Assembly: GCF_019599295.1 (NCBI RefSeq)
Contig: NZ_JAIEWN010000005.1
Span: 98,821-134,860, forward strand
Direction: 5' to 3'
Origin: Oscillochloris sp. ZM17-4
GTDB lineage: Bacteria; Chloroflexota; Chloroflexia; Chloroflexales; Chloroflexaceae
Length of the DNA: 36,040 nt
Shown: positions 1 to 7,851 of the stretch, piece by piece
Layout of the letters: every line of letters starts with the position of its first letter
How positions within the stretch are numbered: position 1 is the stretch's first letter
Made by a program: the position numbers and the translations under genes
The notes under the pieces: generated by a model
The model's database searches: none
What the model saw: only the letters and a program-made list of their open reading frames with translations
What the model was told of the DNA's origin: nothing

Positions 1-25
1 ATACCGCTATCTGCTGCGGCAACCC

Positions 26-55
26 TTGACAGCAGGCGGAGCTTCATCGTATGAT
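26..55 (+). promoter_or_regulatory. Sigma-70-type promoter for the secreted repeat protein
   Basis: TTGACA at 26-31 and TATGAT at 50-55 are separated by 18 bases, close to the consensus housekeeping promoter. Transcription would start near 62 and leave an untranslated leader of about 115 bases before the start at 177. The rest of positions 1-176 shows no gene. The call rests on motif match only. Confidence 0.6.
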
Positions 56-176
56 GGCATGCGTACTTGTAAATGATAAACACTAAAGAATATGCCCTGT
101 CGCGCTTGCGCCGCGCCGCGCAGCCGCAGGTGCCTCTCTCTTTTCGCTTTACGGTTTTAGCAGAACTGGAGTGCGT

Positions 177-1136
177 ATGAGCCAGCGACGAGGACGATGG
201 ACGGGAGCGCTGAGCCTGCTGGCGCTGTTGCTGCTGCTGGGGGCGCTGCCGCCGGTCGCCAGCCAGGCCCAGGCCGCAAAGAGCTACTTCCCGCAGACGG
301 GCCACTACGTGGGCGGGGCCTTCAAGGACTACTGGGAGAGCCGGGGCGGGCTGGCGATCTTCGGCTACCCGGTGAGCGAGGAGTTCATCCAGAAGAGCGA
401 CGGGCGGGTGGTGCAGTACTTCGAGCGCGCCCGCTTCGAGGTTGTCGGGACATCCGCCGGCCTCGGCCTGATCGGCGCCGACTACATGCGCGCCCGCGGG
501 CTGGGCTTCCCCCGCGTGGCCGCGACGGCCAGTACCTCGGCGGTGCGCTACTTCGCGGAGACGGGTCACACCCTGCGCGGGGCCTTCAAGGGCTACTGGG
601 AGAGCCGGGGCGGGCTGGCGATCTTCGGCTTCCCGCTGAGCGAGGAGATCACCGAGCAGCTCGATGATGGGCGCAACTACACCGTGCAGTACTTCGAGCG
701 CGCCCGCTTCGAGCTGGCCGGCGGCCAGGTGCGGCTGGGCCTGCTGGGCAGCGCCCTGGTGCCATGCCAGCGCCGCCCGGGCCTGCCGCCCAACAGCCCG
801 CCCGCCGGGCCGGTCGCGGAGGGCAACGCGAGCGAGTGCAACGCCATCCCCAACGCCGTGGCCAGCGGCCGGGTCTACCCCAGCCCGAGCGCCCCCGGCG
901 CCATCCTGGGCTTCGAGGCCCGCGGCTACCTGCCGAATGAGCCGGTCAGCCTGTGGCTGAACGTGCCGGGCGGCTCCACCCGCGGCCTGCCCTACCAGGC
1001 CATCGCCGACAGCACCGGCTACGTCCTGATCGGCTTCTACACCCAGTCAAACGAGCCGACCGGCCAGTGGAGCATGGTCGGCCAGGGCACCCGCAGCGGG
1101 CGCGTCGTCCTCGCGCCGTTCGTGTTGCAATGGTGA
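177..1136 (+). CDS. Secreted protein with two YFxxTGH/YWESRGG repeats
   Basis: The 319-residue product begins with a basic stretch and a Leu/Ala-rich hydrophobic segment ending near ASQAQA, a typical Sec signal peptide, so it is probably exported. Two copies of a roughly 50-residue repeat follow (about residues 37-90 and 124-180). Each contains a YF..TGH motif, G-A-F-K-x-YWESRGGLAIFG and a closing VQYFERARFE. I recall this repeat from many Chloroflexota surface proteins; its function is unknown to me. The C-terminal 90 residues look like a beta-rich domain. The ATG at 177 is preferred over the GTG at 171 because GGAG at 168-171 sits five bases before it. The gene converges on htrA, with strong hairpins between them. 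Confidence 0.8.
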   Translation: MSQRRGRWTGALSLLALLLLLGALPPVASQAQAAKSYFPQTGHYVGGAFKDYWESRGGLAIFGYPVSEEFIQKSDGRVVQYFERARFEVVGTSAGLGLIGADYMRARGLGFPRVAATASTSAVRYFAETGHTLRGAFKGYWESRGGLAIFGFPLSEEITEQLDDGRNYTVQYFERARFELAGGQVRLGLLGSALVPCQRRPGLPPNSPPAGPVAEGNASECNAIPNAVASGRVYPSPSAPGAILGFEARGYLPNEPVSLWLNVPGGSTRGLPYQAIADSTGYVLIGFYTQSNEPTGQWSMVGQGTRSGRVVLAPFVLQW

Positions 1137-1140
1137 GGGC

Positions 1141-1211
1141 GTGGGAGAGCTGCGCTCTCCCACAACATGCTAGTGGGTGTTGGCGGCTTCGCCGCCAACA
1201 CCCACTAGCAT
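1141..1211. terminator. Double hairpin between convergent genes
   Basis: Two perfect hairpins lie back to back. The first has a 10-bp stem (1141-1150 with 1154-1163, loop TGC). The second has a 21-bp stem (1167-1187 with 1191-1211, loop TTC). They separate the convergent secreted-protein gene and the protease gene, so either could end transcription from both sides. No long T-run follows. The second belongs with the other long perfect palindromes of this window in form, though not in sequence. Confidence 0.6.
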
Positions 1212-1222
1212 ACGATTCTCGC

Positions 1223-2488
1223 CTACGGCCGCGCATCCAGCGTCAGCTGCACATCCTGCGGCCGCCCATCGCGCAGGATGCTCAGGGTGATCGTGTCACC
1301 CACGGCATACTCCTGGTCGAGGTAGCCGATCAGATCGTCCCCGCTCGCCACCGGCTGCCCATTGATCGCGACGATGATATCGCCGTCGACGCGAATATCC
1401 ACCCCGTTATACTGCTCCACGCGCTCGCCCACCTGGATCGCGGCCCGCTCCGCCGGGCTCTCCGGCTGCACCCCCGTCACCAGGACGCCCTTGCTCGCCT
1501 GGAGGCCGAAGCGCTCGGCGAACAGCGCGTCGAGCGGGAGCATGCTGATCCCCATCCAGGGGTGCTCGTAGCGCCCGCGCGCGATCAGCGCCGGCGCCAC
1601 CCGCGACACAGACCACGCGGGGACGGCGTAGCCCACGCCCTCGAAGGAGCCGCCGCCCGCGCTCACCGCGATCGCCGTGTTCACGCCGATCACCTCGCCG
1701 CGGATGTTCAGCAGCGGGCCGCCCGAGTTGCCCGGGTTGATCGCGGCGTCGGTCTGGATGATATTCGGGATGCTGAAGGTGCCGAAGTCGCGGCTCGGCC
1801 CGCGCAGGGTGCGGCCCACCCCGCTGATCACGCCCACCGTGAGCGTGTTCTGCTCGCCGAAGGGGTTGCCGATCGCCACGGCCGTCTGCCCGACCGCCAC
1901 CGTGCGCGAGTCGGCCAGGGGCAGCGGGGCCACGCCCGGCGGCAGCTGGCTCACCTTGATCACCGCCAGGTCGCTGTCGGGGTCGGTGCCGATCAGCCGG
2001 CCGATGCTGGTGCTGCCATCGTAGAAGCGCACCTGGAGCTCAGTCGACCCCTCGACCACATGGTTGTTGGTGATGATATAGCCCTGGTCATCGTAGAGGA
2101 ACCCGGAGCCCTGCGATGTCGGCCCGTCGGGGACATTGGGGATCGCCGGGTGGCCTGAGGGCAGGCCGAGGTTGGGGTCGCTCACCACCTCAATGCTCAC
2201 CACCGCCGGCCCGGCCCGCCGATACAGCGCGACCAGCAGATCCTCCTGGCCGCGCATCGCGCTCCCCAGATCCGGGTCGATCGTCGGCTGGGGCGGGATC
2301 GTGGGCAGCGGGGCGTCGGTCGGCTGGGGCGCGCGCGGGGTCGGCGAGGGCCGGGCCGCGCCGCCGGACTGCATGGCGGCAACCTGGGTCTGGATGGCCG
2401 CCACCGTCGGCTCGGTGCTGCCGGCTGAGGGTGCGAAGCTACATCCGACGAGGGAGAGGGCGGCGAGGAGCGGGAGTAATCTGCGCAT
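1223..2488 (-). CDS. HtrA/DegP-type serine protease with one PDZ domain, lipoprotein
   Basis: A trypsin-like protease of the HtrA family, expected to act on misfolded or exported proteins outside the membrane. The start at 2488 gives an N-terminus with Arg-Arg, a hydrophobic stretch and a lipobox LSLVGC (Cys16), so the protein is probably lipid-anchored. A Pro/Thr-rich linker spans about residues 45-72. The catalytic triad is visible: His143 in NNHVV, Asp173 in DPDSDLAVIK, and Ser255 in NPGNSGGPL. One PDZ domain follows (about 315-415). The 421-residue length is usual for the family. No strong ribosome-binding site is seen. It is the last gene of a leftward run after crtB and the DUF2085 gene, with a 17-bp-stem hairpin just upstream that may partly insulate it. 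Confidence 0.93.
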   Translation of the reverse strand: MRRLLPLLAALSLVGCSFAPSAGSTEPTVAAIQTQVAAMQSGGAARPSPTPRAPQPTDAPLPTIPPQPTIDPDLGSAMRGQEDLLVALYRRAGPAVVSIEVVSDPNLGLPSGHPAIPNVPDGPTSQGSGFLYDDQGYIITNNHVVEGSTELQVRFYDGSTSIGRLIGTDPDSDLAVIKVSQLPPGVAPLPLADSRTVAVGQTAVAIGNPFGEQNTLTVGVISGVGRTLRGPSRDFGTFSIPNIIQTDAAINPGNSGGPLLNIRGEVIGVNTAIAVSAGGGSFEGVGYAVPAWSVSRVAPALIARGRYEHPWMGISMLPLDALFAERFGLQASKGVLVTGVQPESPAERAAIQVGERVEQYNGVDIRVDGDIIVAINGQPVASGDDLIGYLDQEYAVGDTITLSILRDGRPQDVQLTLDARP

Positions 2489-2510
2489 AGGGGGCACCTG
2501 GGTATAAGGA

Positions 2511-2547
2511 TGAGAGTCCAGGGAGGGTTCCCCTCCCTGGACTCTCA
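2511..2547. repeat. Perfect 17-bp stem hairpin
   Basis: Positions 2511-2527 pair perfectly with 2531-2547 around a TTC loop. It fills the gap between the DUF2085 gene and the protease gene, both leftward. It could attenuate or terminate transcription between them. The loop matches that of the hairpin at 1167-1211, but the stem sequence is different. Confidence 0.6.
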
Positions 2548-2575
2548 CAGAGAATCGGGCGGAAGGCGCCGGCGC

Positions 2576-3100
2576 CTAGCGGGCCGGGGCCGGCCAGAGG
2601 CCGGGCCAGATCGAGCAGAAGAAGAGCCCTGATGCGAAGCCGGCCTGCGCGCCATTGATCAGCAGCAGCCAGAGCGGGGCGAACCACCAGCCCTGATAGT
2701 GGCCGACGATCTCCAGGGGCCAGAGCAGGAAGGGCAGTGCCGCCAGGGCCAGCCGGGCCGCCCACGGCAGCCCGCGGAACCACCGCAGGGGTGCCCCTGC
2801 GTGGTCGCCCTGCGCGCCCACCAGCAGACGCGCCGCCCAGAGGCCGATCGTCGCCCCCCAGCAGCGGACGCAGACCGCCATCGGCAGGCCCAGCAGCATG
2901 ATCGAGCGATCCGGCGTTGGGCAGACATAGCGGCTCAGCAGGTCGCGCGCCAGCAGCCCCGACTCCGTCAGGCCGGGCAGGCCGGTGGCGCGGAAGAGCG
3001 GCGAGATGATCGGCCCCAGGAAGAGCACCCAGAGGATCAGGTCGAAGGCCCAGCGCGGCCAGGGTCGATAGTGGTTGAGCCGAAGGGTTGATGTTGCCAT
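2576..3100 (-). CDS. DUF2085-family membrane protein
   Basis: A 174-residue protein with about four hydrophobic segments. It carries the cysteine pattern of the DUF2085 family: a Cys in YVCPTPDRS and a C-V-R-C motif in MAVCVRCWGA, near residues 60-80. The family is widespread and uncharacterised; the cysteines suggest metal or redox binding, which is inference. I place the start at the ATG ending at 3100 because everything upstream is repeat sequence. It lies downstream of crtB in the same direction, with only a heptad-repeat hairpin between, so the two are probably co-transcribed. Confidence 0.75.
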   Translation of the reverse strand: MATSTLRLNHYRPWPRWAFDLILWVLFLGPIISPLFRATGLPGLTESGLLARDLLSRYVCPTPDRSIMLLGLPMAVCVRCWGATIGLWAARLLVGAQGDHAGAPLRWFRGLPWAARLALAALPFLLWPLEIVGHYQGWWFAPLWLLLINGAQAGFASGLFFCSIWPGLWPAPAR

Positions 3101-3102
3101 AG

Positions 3103-3170
3103 CTGAATGCTGAATGTTGAATGTTAAATGCTGAATGCCCGGCATTCAACATTCAACATTCAACATTCAA
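3103..3170. repeat. Heptad inverted repeat (unit GAATGTT/GAATGCT)
   Basis: About five 7-bp units on the left (3103-3139) and four on the right (3143-3170) are reverse complements with two mismatches, and can form a long hairpin with a CGG loop. The element fills the whole gap between crtB and the DUF2085 gene. It supplies the TGA stop of crtB (3167-3169) and ends two bases before the next start codon. Confidence 0.85.
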
Positions 3171-4159
3171 AATTTCTGAACCTCCAGCCAGATCCGTGGC
3201 AGGAGGACGAGCTTATCGCGCAGGGTGAGGTGGGCGCGCCGGGTAAATGAATCGTAGCCGTGAGCCGCGAGATTGTCAAGGATGCCGCGGTAGAACTTGG
3301 CGGCGGCCGCCACCCCGAGGCGGCTATCGGGCGGGAGCAGGCCGATCCCGGGCCAGCTCTCATCGTAGAGGCGGCGGGCGCGCTCCACCTCGAAGCGCAT
3401 CAGGCTGCGGTAGCGCTCGTCGTAGACGTGGTTGAGGATATCCTCGGCCGTCAGCCCGAATCGCTCCAGGTCCTCCTGGGGCAGGTAGACCCGCCCGCGC
3501 CGGGCGTCCTCGCCGACATCGCGCAGGATGTTGGTCATCTGGAGGGCGACGCCGATCTTGATCGCGTAGGGCGCGGCGCCGGGGGCCGCCCCGGTGACGC
3601 CCATGCTCAGCAGGCCCACCACCGAGGCCACGCGGTAGCAGTAGAGCCACAGGTCGGCGAAGGTGGCGTAGCGGTGCATGGTCAGATCCATCGCCATCCC
3701 GGCCAGCAGCTCGTCCACCAGGGCCGGCGGCAGGTTGTAGGTCGCCCGCGTATCGTGCCAGGCGAGGAGCACCGGGTTATCGGAGAGCGGGTGCGCGGCC
3801 CGGGCCTGATGCACCCACTCGGCCAGGGCGCGGGTCGCATCGCCGCTGGCCTGGTCGACCGTATCGTCGGTGACGCGGCAGAAGGCGTAGAAGGCGCGCA
3901 CGGCCCGGCGCTTCTCAGCCGGCAGGAACTGCGTGCTGAGGAAGAAGCTCTTAGAGCTCTCGCGGATGATCTGCTCGCAGTGGCGGTAGGCCTCAGCGAT
4001 GCGGTGGGGGGAGTGCGGCGGGCGCTCGTCGGAGCCGACCTGCGGGGGCAGCTCCGTCAGGTGAAAGAGCAGCGCGAGCTGCTCCTCGGCGGGGAGCGGC
4101 TGCGATATGGAGGCGGCACCGGCGCCCAGTGCCAGCGATGAGAGTGATTTCAGCGACAC
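3167..4159 (-). CDS. crtB: Phytoene synthase (squalene/phytoene synthase family)
   Basis: Condenses two geranylgeranyl diphosphates to phytoene, the first committed step of carotenoid synthesis. Both Asp-rich diphosphate-binding motifs are present: DDTVD at residues 98-102 and DVGED at 214-218, the latter followed by the family's RGRVYLPQEDL. SKSFFLS near residue 70 and FYAFCRVTDD near 90-99 are also typical. The 330-residue length is normal, with a slightly long N-terminus. The start is GTG at 4159, backed by AAAGGAG at 4166-4172 on the minus strand. The stop codon is the first TGA of the adjacent heptad repeat. Squalene synthase is the main alternative; the CarH-like gene upstream favours a carotenoid role. 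Confidence 0.88.
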   Translation of the reverse strand: MSLKSLSSLALGAGAASISQPLPAEEQLALLFHLTELPPQVGSDERPPHSPHRIAEAYRHCEQIIRESSKSFFLSTQFLPAEKRRAVRAFYAFCRVTDDTVDQASGDATRALAEWVHQARAAHPLSDNPVLLAWHDTRATYNLPPALVDELLAGMAMDLTMHRYATFADLWLYCYRVASVVGLLSMGVTGAAPGAAPYAIKIGVALQMTNILRDVGEDARRGRVYLPQEDLERFGLTAEDILNHVYDERYRSLMRFEVERARRLYDESWPGIGLLPPDSRLGVAAAAKFYRGILDNLAAHGYDSFTRRAHLTLRDKLVLLPRIWLEVQKF

Positions 4160-4405
4160 ACGGCGCTCCTTTATGTCTCGTCAGGACACATGGGAACTAC
4201 ACCCCGGCGACAGTATGTGCGCCACAGGAGAAGCGGGCGAGGGCGGCAGTGTGAGTTGTCTATGGTGCGGAGAAGCGTGGGAGCGGCGGCGATGGGGCCT
4301 TCAGCCCCTATGCACGATTAAGAACTCTTGGGAAACAACTTCTCTATCTTAATAATACGTGAATAGTAGCAGACTAGCAAACCGCATACGGGGAGATAAC
4401 ACAGC
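4160..4405 (-). promoter_or_regulatory. crtB leader region, no gene
   Basis: This stretch holds the crtB ribosome-binding site and no recognisable gene. On the minus strand TCGTGCATAG near 4308-4317 matches 8 of 10 bases of the TTGTGCATTA repeat in the CarH-like promoter, which might be a weak operator. I found no convincing -35/-10 pair, so the promoter is not located. Confidence 0.3.
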
Positions 4406-4447
4406 GACGCGGGGCGCGGGCGCCCCAGCGTGCCCGCGCCCCGCGTC
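4406..4447 (-). terminator. GC-rich terminator hairpin after the CarH-like gene
   Basis: A perfect 16-bp stem (4406-4421 with 4432-4447) with a 10-base loop lies 15 bases past the stop of the leftward regulator gene. No T-run follows on the minus strand, so it may be a GC-only or Rho-assisted terminator. It would separate the regulator from crtB. Confidence 0.6.
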
Positions 4448-4461
4448 TGGATCTGCGGTTG

Positions 4462-5406
4462 CTAGCGCCCGCTGAGAATATCAGCGACCGAGTCCACAAC
4501 CTCCTGGGCGTCGCGCCCGAGGAAGGTGCCGGGCATCTTCTGGGTGAGCAGCGGGTTGAGGTTGAAGGCCCGCCCGCCGTAGCCGAATGCCGGGAAGGGC
4601 GGGTCCATCGCCTGGATGTATCGCCCGACCTCCATGAGCTGGGTTGCGGTGTCGGTCGTCGACGCGGCCATACAGACAATATCGGGCTGGAGCTGATGCA
4701 CGGTGTCGAGCAGATCGCGCATCGGCACCTCGGCGCCGAGGTAGATCACCTGCCAGCCGTGGCGCACCAGGAAGACGGCGATCATCAGGGCGCCCAGGTC
4801 GTGCTGCTCGCCGGGCGCGCAGCCGATCATCACCAGGCCGCGGCCGTCGGTGATATTGTAGGTGTTGAAGAGGCCCGAGAGCTTGCGCCGGATAAACTGT
4901 GTGGCGAAGTGCTCTGCGGTGACGCTGATCTTGCCGGCGTGCCACTGCTCGCCGATCTCGATCATCGTCGGCTGTACCAGCTTGAGGAAGACATCCTCCA
5001 GCGGATAGATCGCAAACGCCTCGCCGAGGATCTGCTCGGCGCGCGTGGCGTCGAAGTCGACCAGGGCGGCGTACAGCCGGCTGTTCAGCCGATCCCATGT
5101 GTGCGGCTCGGTGTCGACCGCCGTGTTCAGCCAGCCCAGGTTCGACTCGGCGCCGTCCGTCATCAGGGCGATCGCCTGGCTGATCGTCAGCCCTTCTGCC
5201 GTCCGATCCCGCAGCCAGCGGATCGTCGCAATGTCGCGCTCCGAGTAGAGACGGTGTCCACCCTCCGTGCGCTGCGGGCGCGGCACGCCATAGCGGCGCT
5301 CCCAGGCTCGAAATGTGTCGGCCGGGACGCCTGTCTCCTGCGCCACAGCCTTTGTGTTGTACCGTGGCTTGTCGGAGAATTGCGATAAGAAGTGCTGCTG
5401 TGCCAT
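4462..5406 (-). CDS. CarH/LitR-like MerR regulator with B12-binding photoreceptor domain
   Basis: Probably a light-responsive repressor of carotenoid genes using adenosylcobalamin. The order matches CarH: a MerR winged helix-turn-helix (about 14-82, with AWERRYGVP and GGHRLYSERD), a four-helix bundle (about 100-185) and a Rossmann B12-binding domain (about 188-310). Residues diagnostic of photosensory CarH are present: Trp155 followed nine residues later by Glu165-His166, and Glu200-x-His202-x-x-Gly205, whose His should ligate cobalt. In known CarH proteins the dark B12-bound tetramer binds DNA and light breaks it apart. The gene lies upstream of crtB in the same direction with a terminator between. 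A strong promoter with repeats at 5545-5587 suggests autoregulation. Light response is inferred from motifs. Confidence 0.88.
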   Translation of the reverse strand: MAQQHFLSQFSDKPRYNTKAVAQETGVPADTFRAWERRYGVPRPQRTEGGHRLYSERDIATIRWLRDRTAEGLTISQAIALMTDGAESNLGWLNTAVDTEPHTWDRLNSRLYAALVDFDATRAEQILGEAFAIYPLEDVFLKLVQPTMIEIGEQWHAGKISVTAEHFATQFIRRKLSGLFNTYNITDGRGLVMIGCAPGEQHDLGALMIAVFLVRHGWQVIYLGAEVPMRDLLDTVHQLQPDIVCMAASTTDTATQLMEVGRYIQAMDPPFPAFGYGGRAFNLNPLLTQKMPGTFLGRDAQEVVDSVADILSGR

Positions 5407-5544
5407 GCCCGTTCGCCTTCTCAGCCTGCGCTGAACGCTGCGTTGCGAATCTCGCTCTTAGACTATAGATTTCATAAAATATGGCGGTGTAAAGAACCGC
5501 CTGTACGCTTGTACTATAAGAAAACATGTTACAATTGCCTTTAC

Positions 5545-5587
5545 ATTGTAGCATAATGCACAAACCGTGTCAATGTAATGCACAACC
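5545..5587 (-). promoter_or_regulatory. Promoter and probable operator of the CarH-like gene
   Basis: On the minus strand TTGACA (5568-5573) and TACAAT (5545-5550) stand exactly 17 bases apart, a near-consensus promoter facing the regulator gene. Two copies of TTGTGCATTA (plus-strand 5554-5564 and 5576-5586) are spaced 22 bp apart, two helical turns, on either side of the -35 box. Known CarH operators are direct repeats overlapping the -35 element, so this arrangement fits autorepression. The rest of 5407-5641 holds no gene. Confidence 0.7.
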
Positions 5588-5641
5588 AAACCTTCGCATA
5601 CTACTGCGTGAAATGCTGCCTGCGCGGCACCTACTAACCCT

Positions 5642-6598
5642 ATGCGCGCACTTATCACTGGCATCAACGGGTTCGTCGGCAGCCACCTCGCCGAGCACCT
5701 GCTCCAGCAAAGCGGCTGGGAGATCTGGGGGCTCTCGCGATCTCCCACCATCGCCCTGGCCTCGCTCCAGGGCCGGGTGACGCTGCTTCAGGCAAGCTTG
5801 TCTGACCCGCAGTCGACGAGCGAGGCGATCATCGTCGCCCAGCCAGATGTGATCTTCCACCTGGCGGGGCAGCCCTTTGTGCCCGAGTCGTTCCGCGACC
5901 CAGCGGCCACGCTGGCGGCCAACACCCTGGGGGCGCTGCATATCTTCTTGGCTCTGATCGCCCAGCGCATGGGCACGCGGGTGCTCGTGGTCGGGACAAA
6001 CGAGGAGTACGGGCAGATCCATGCGGAGGATCTCCCGGTGCGCGAGGATGCCCCGCTGCGGCCCACCAGCCCCTACGGGGTGAGCAAGGTCGCCCAGAGC
6101 ATGCTCGCCCTTCAGTACCACCTCAGCCACCGGCTCGACATCGTGCGCGTGCGCCCCTTCACCCACATCGGCCCACGCCAGAACGAGCGATTCGTCACCG
6201 CCGCCTTCGCCCGCCAGATCGCCCGCATCGAGCTCGGGCTTCAGCCTGCGTCGATGCAGGTCGGCAACCTGAGCGCATGCCGCGACTTCACCGACGTGCG
6301 CGATATCGTGCGGGCCTACGCCCTGCTTGCGCAGCACGGCGAGGCCGGCGAGGTCTATAATGTCGGCTCTGGCCAGGCAGTGATGATCCGCGACCTGCTC
6401 GACACCCTCCTCGCCGAGAGCACGGCCGTGATCGAGATCCGGCCCGACCCGAGCCTGATGCGCCCGATCGATGTCCCCCTCATCGTCTGCGATGCGGGGA
6501 AGATCCGCGCCCGCACCGGGTGGGAGCCGTCGATCCCGATCGTGCAGACCCTGCGCGACATCCTCGCCTACTGGCGTCAGGCTGAGCGCACGATGTGA
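5642..6598 (+). CDS. NAD(P)-dependent sugar epimerase/dehydratase, GDP-4-keto-6-deoxymannose reductase type
   Basis: An extended short-chain dehydrogenase of 318 residues. The nucleotide-binding GxxGxxG motif is at 7-13 (GINGFVG) and the catalytic Tyr145-x3-Lys149 lies in SPYGVSK. The active-site stretch VVGTNEEYG (117-124) and RPFTHIGPRQ near 175 resemble GDP-4-dehydro-6-deoxy-D-mannose reductases, which make GDP-rhamnose or related sugars. GDP-mannose 4,6-dehydratase or another epimerase remains possible. The ATG at 5642 is the natural family start. A broken nucleotidyltransferase of the same likely pathway follows 180 bases later. Confidence 0.8.
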   Translation: MRALITGINGFVGSHLAEHLLQQSGWEIWGLSRSPTIALASLQGRVTLLQASLSDPQSTSEAIIVAQPDVIFHLAGQPFVPESFRDPAATLAANTLGALHIFLALIAQRMGTRVLVVGTNEEYGQIHAEDLPVREDAPLRPTSPYGVSKVAQSMLALQYHLSHRLDIVRVRPFTHIGPRQNERFVTAAFARQIARIELGLQPASMQVGNLSACRDFTDVRDIVRAYALLAQHGEAGEVYNVGSGQAVMIRDLLDTLLAESTAVIEIRPDPSLMRPIDVPLIVCDAGKIRARTGWEPSIPIVQTLRDILAYWRQAERTM

Positions 6599-6778
6599 TC
6601 TGCCACAGCCGTTCACGACCAAACTGTCATCAGACGATCAGCAATTCGTCAACTATACATACATATCCAACCGATACTATAGAAGGCGTGCCCCGTAGCG
6701 CTTGGCCCCTGCCTACTCCAGGTGCTCAGCGGGCTACAGCTGTCATCTCGCCATGCGTCTATATCATGAGGGAGCCCT
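6599..6778 (+). other. Gap before the nucleotidyltransferase, no gene seen
   Basis: An AT-richer stretch than its surroundings. It contains TATACA near 6653 and TACTAT near 6676, which could be -10 boxes, but no matching -35 element is clear. The weak GAGGGAG at 6768-6774 lies just before the ATG at 6779. Confidence 0.3.
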
Positions 6779-7769
6779 ATGAAAGCAGTGATCCTCGTCG
6801 GTGGTCTGGGCACGCGCCTGCGCCCGCTCACATGCAACACGCCAAAGCCCATGATCCCGCTCGTCAATCAGCCGTTCATCGAGTCGATGCTGATCCGTCT
6901 GCGCGACCAGGGGATAGACGAGGTCGTGCTGGCCGTCCAGTATCTCGCCGAGCGCTTCCACGCCAGCCTTGGCGATGGCTCACGCCTGAACATGAAGCTG
7001 CATATCATTGAGGAGCCCCGAGAGGCAGAGCAAGGTGACGATCTCGCTCACCCCGGTCGACGATCCGACCCAGTTCGGCCTGGTCGAGATGGAGAAGGAT
7101 AACCGGGTACACCGCTTCCTGGAGAAGCCGCGGGCCGAGGACATCACCACCAACCTGATCAACGCCGGCACCTATATCATCGAGCCGGAGATCCTGCGCT
7201 ACGTGCCGCCGAACGTGTTCTATATGTTCGAGCGCGGGCTCTTCCCGGTCGTGCTCCAGACCGGCGACCTCATGGTCGGCTTCCCCTCGCGCGCCTACTG
7301 GACGGATATCGGCAAGCCGCAGACCTACCTGGATGTCCATCACGACATCCTGATCGGCAAGGTGCGCCACACCTTCCGCGGGACACAGATCGCCGACCGG
7401 GTCTGGGTGGAGGGCGACGCCGACATCCACCCGACGGCCCAGGTTGTCGGGCCGGTGGTGATCGGCCGCGGGGTGACGATCGCGCGCGGGGCGCGGGTGA
7501 TCGGGCCGACGGTGATCGGCGATGGCTGCCACATCGGCCCGGAGGCCGCCCTTGAGGGGGTCGTGCTCTGGGATGGGAATCAGATCGGAGAGGGGACGAC
7601 GCTGCGCAACTGCGTCCTCGGCCGCAACAATCAGATCGGCGCCAAGACGATGATCACTGACGGGACGATCGTCAGCGATAACTGCACACTTGGGCCGGAG
7701 AACCGCCTGGAGCGCGGCATCCGCATCTGGCCCGGCACCAGCCTGGGCGAGCGGGCGATCTCGTTTTAG
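6779..7769 (+). pseudogene. Mannose-1-phosphate guanylyltransferase-like protein, broken by internal deletion
   Basis: Two reading frames together make a sugar-nucleotide pyrophosphorylase. The first (6779 to about 7018) carries the nucleotide-binding signature VGGLGTRLRPLT and the Lys motif TPKPMIP, ending at LHIIEEP. The second, in another frame (from about 7020), resumes at SKVTISLTPVDDPTQFG and runs through FLEKPR, NAGTYI and a left-handed beta-helix of hexapeptide repeats to 7769. In relatives these parts are joined by roughly 40 residues holding the metal-binding NGD motif; here they meet directly and out of frame. The upstream frame reads on to 7102. The product should be inactive unless this is an assembly error. 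It would supply GDP- or UDP-sugars to the reductase upstream. Confidence 0.8.
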
Positions 7770-7792
7770 GGGCGGACATGTCCCGGCGGCCC

Positions 7793-7851
7793 GTAGGGCC
7801 GAAGCATGCATCCGGCTCGCGTAGCGAGCCGGATGCATGCTTCGGCCCTAC
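7793..7851. terminator. 28-bp stem palindrome of the GTAGGGCCGAAGC family, bidirectional terminator
   Basis: Positions 7793-7820 pair perfectly with 7824-7851 around a GTA loop, followed on the plus strand by TTTTTG. It lies between convergent genes and looks like a terminator for both. The outer 15 bases, GTAGGGCCGAAGCAT, recur at three other loci. On the minus strand its first TAG (7848-7850) is the stop codon of the CvpA-like gene. Confidence 0.85.

Noticed and set aside
5458-5751. Small minus-strand frame overlapping the CarH-like promoter
   Set aside because: It lacks family similarity, overlaps the epimerase start and contains the regulator promoter.
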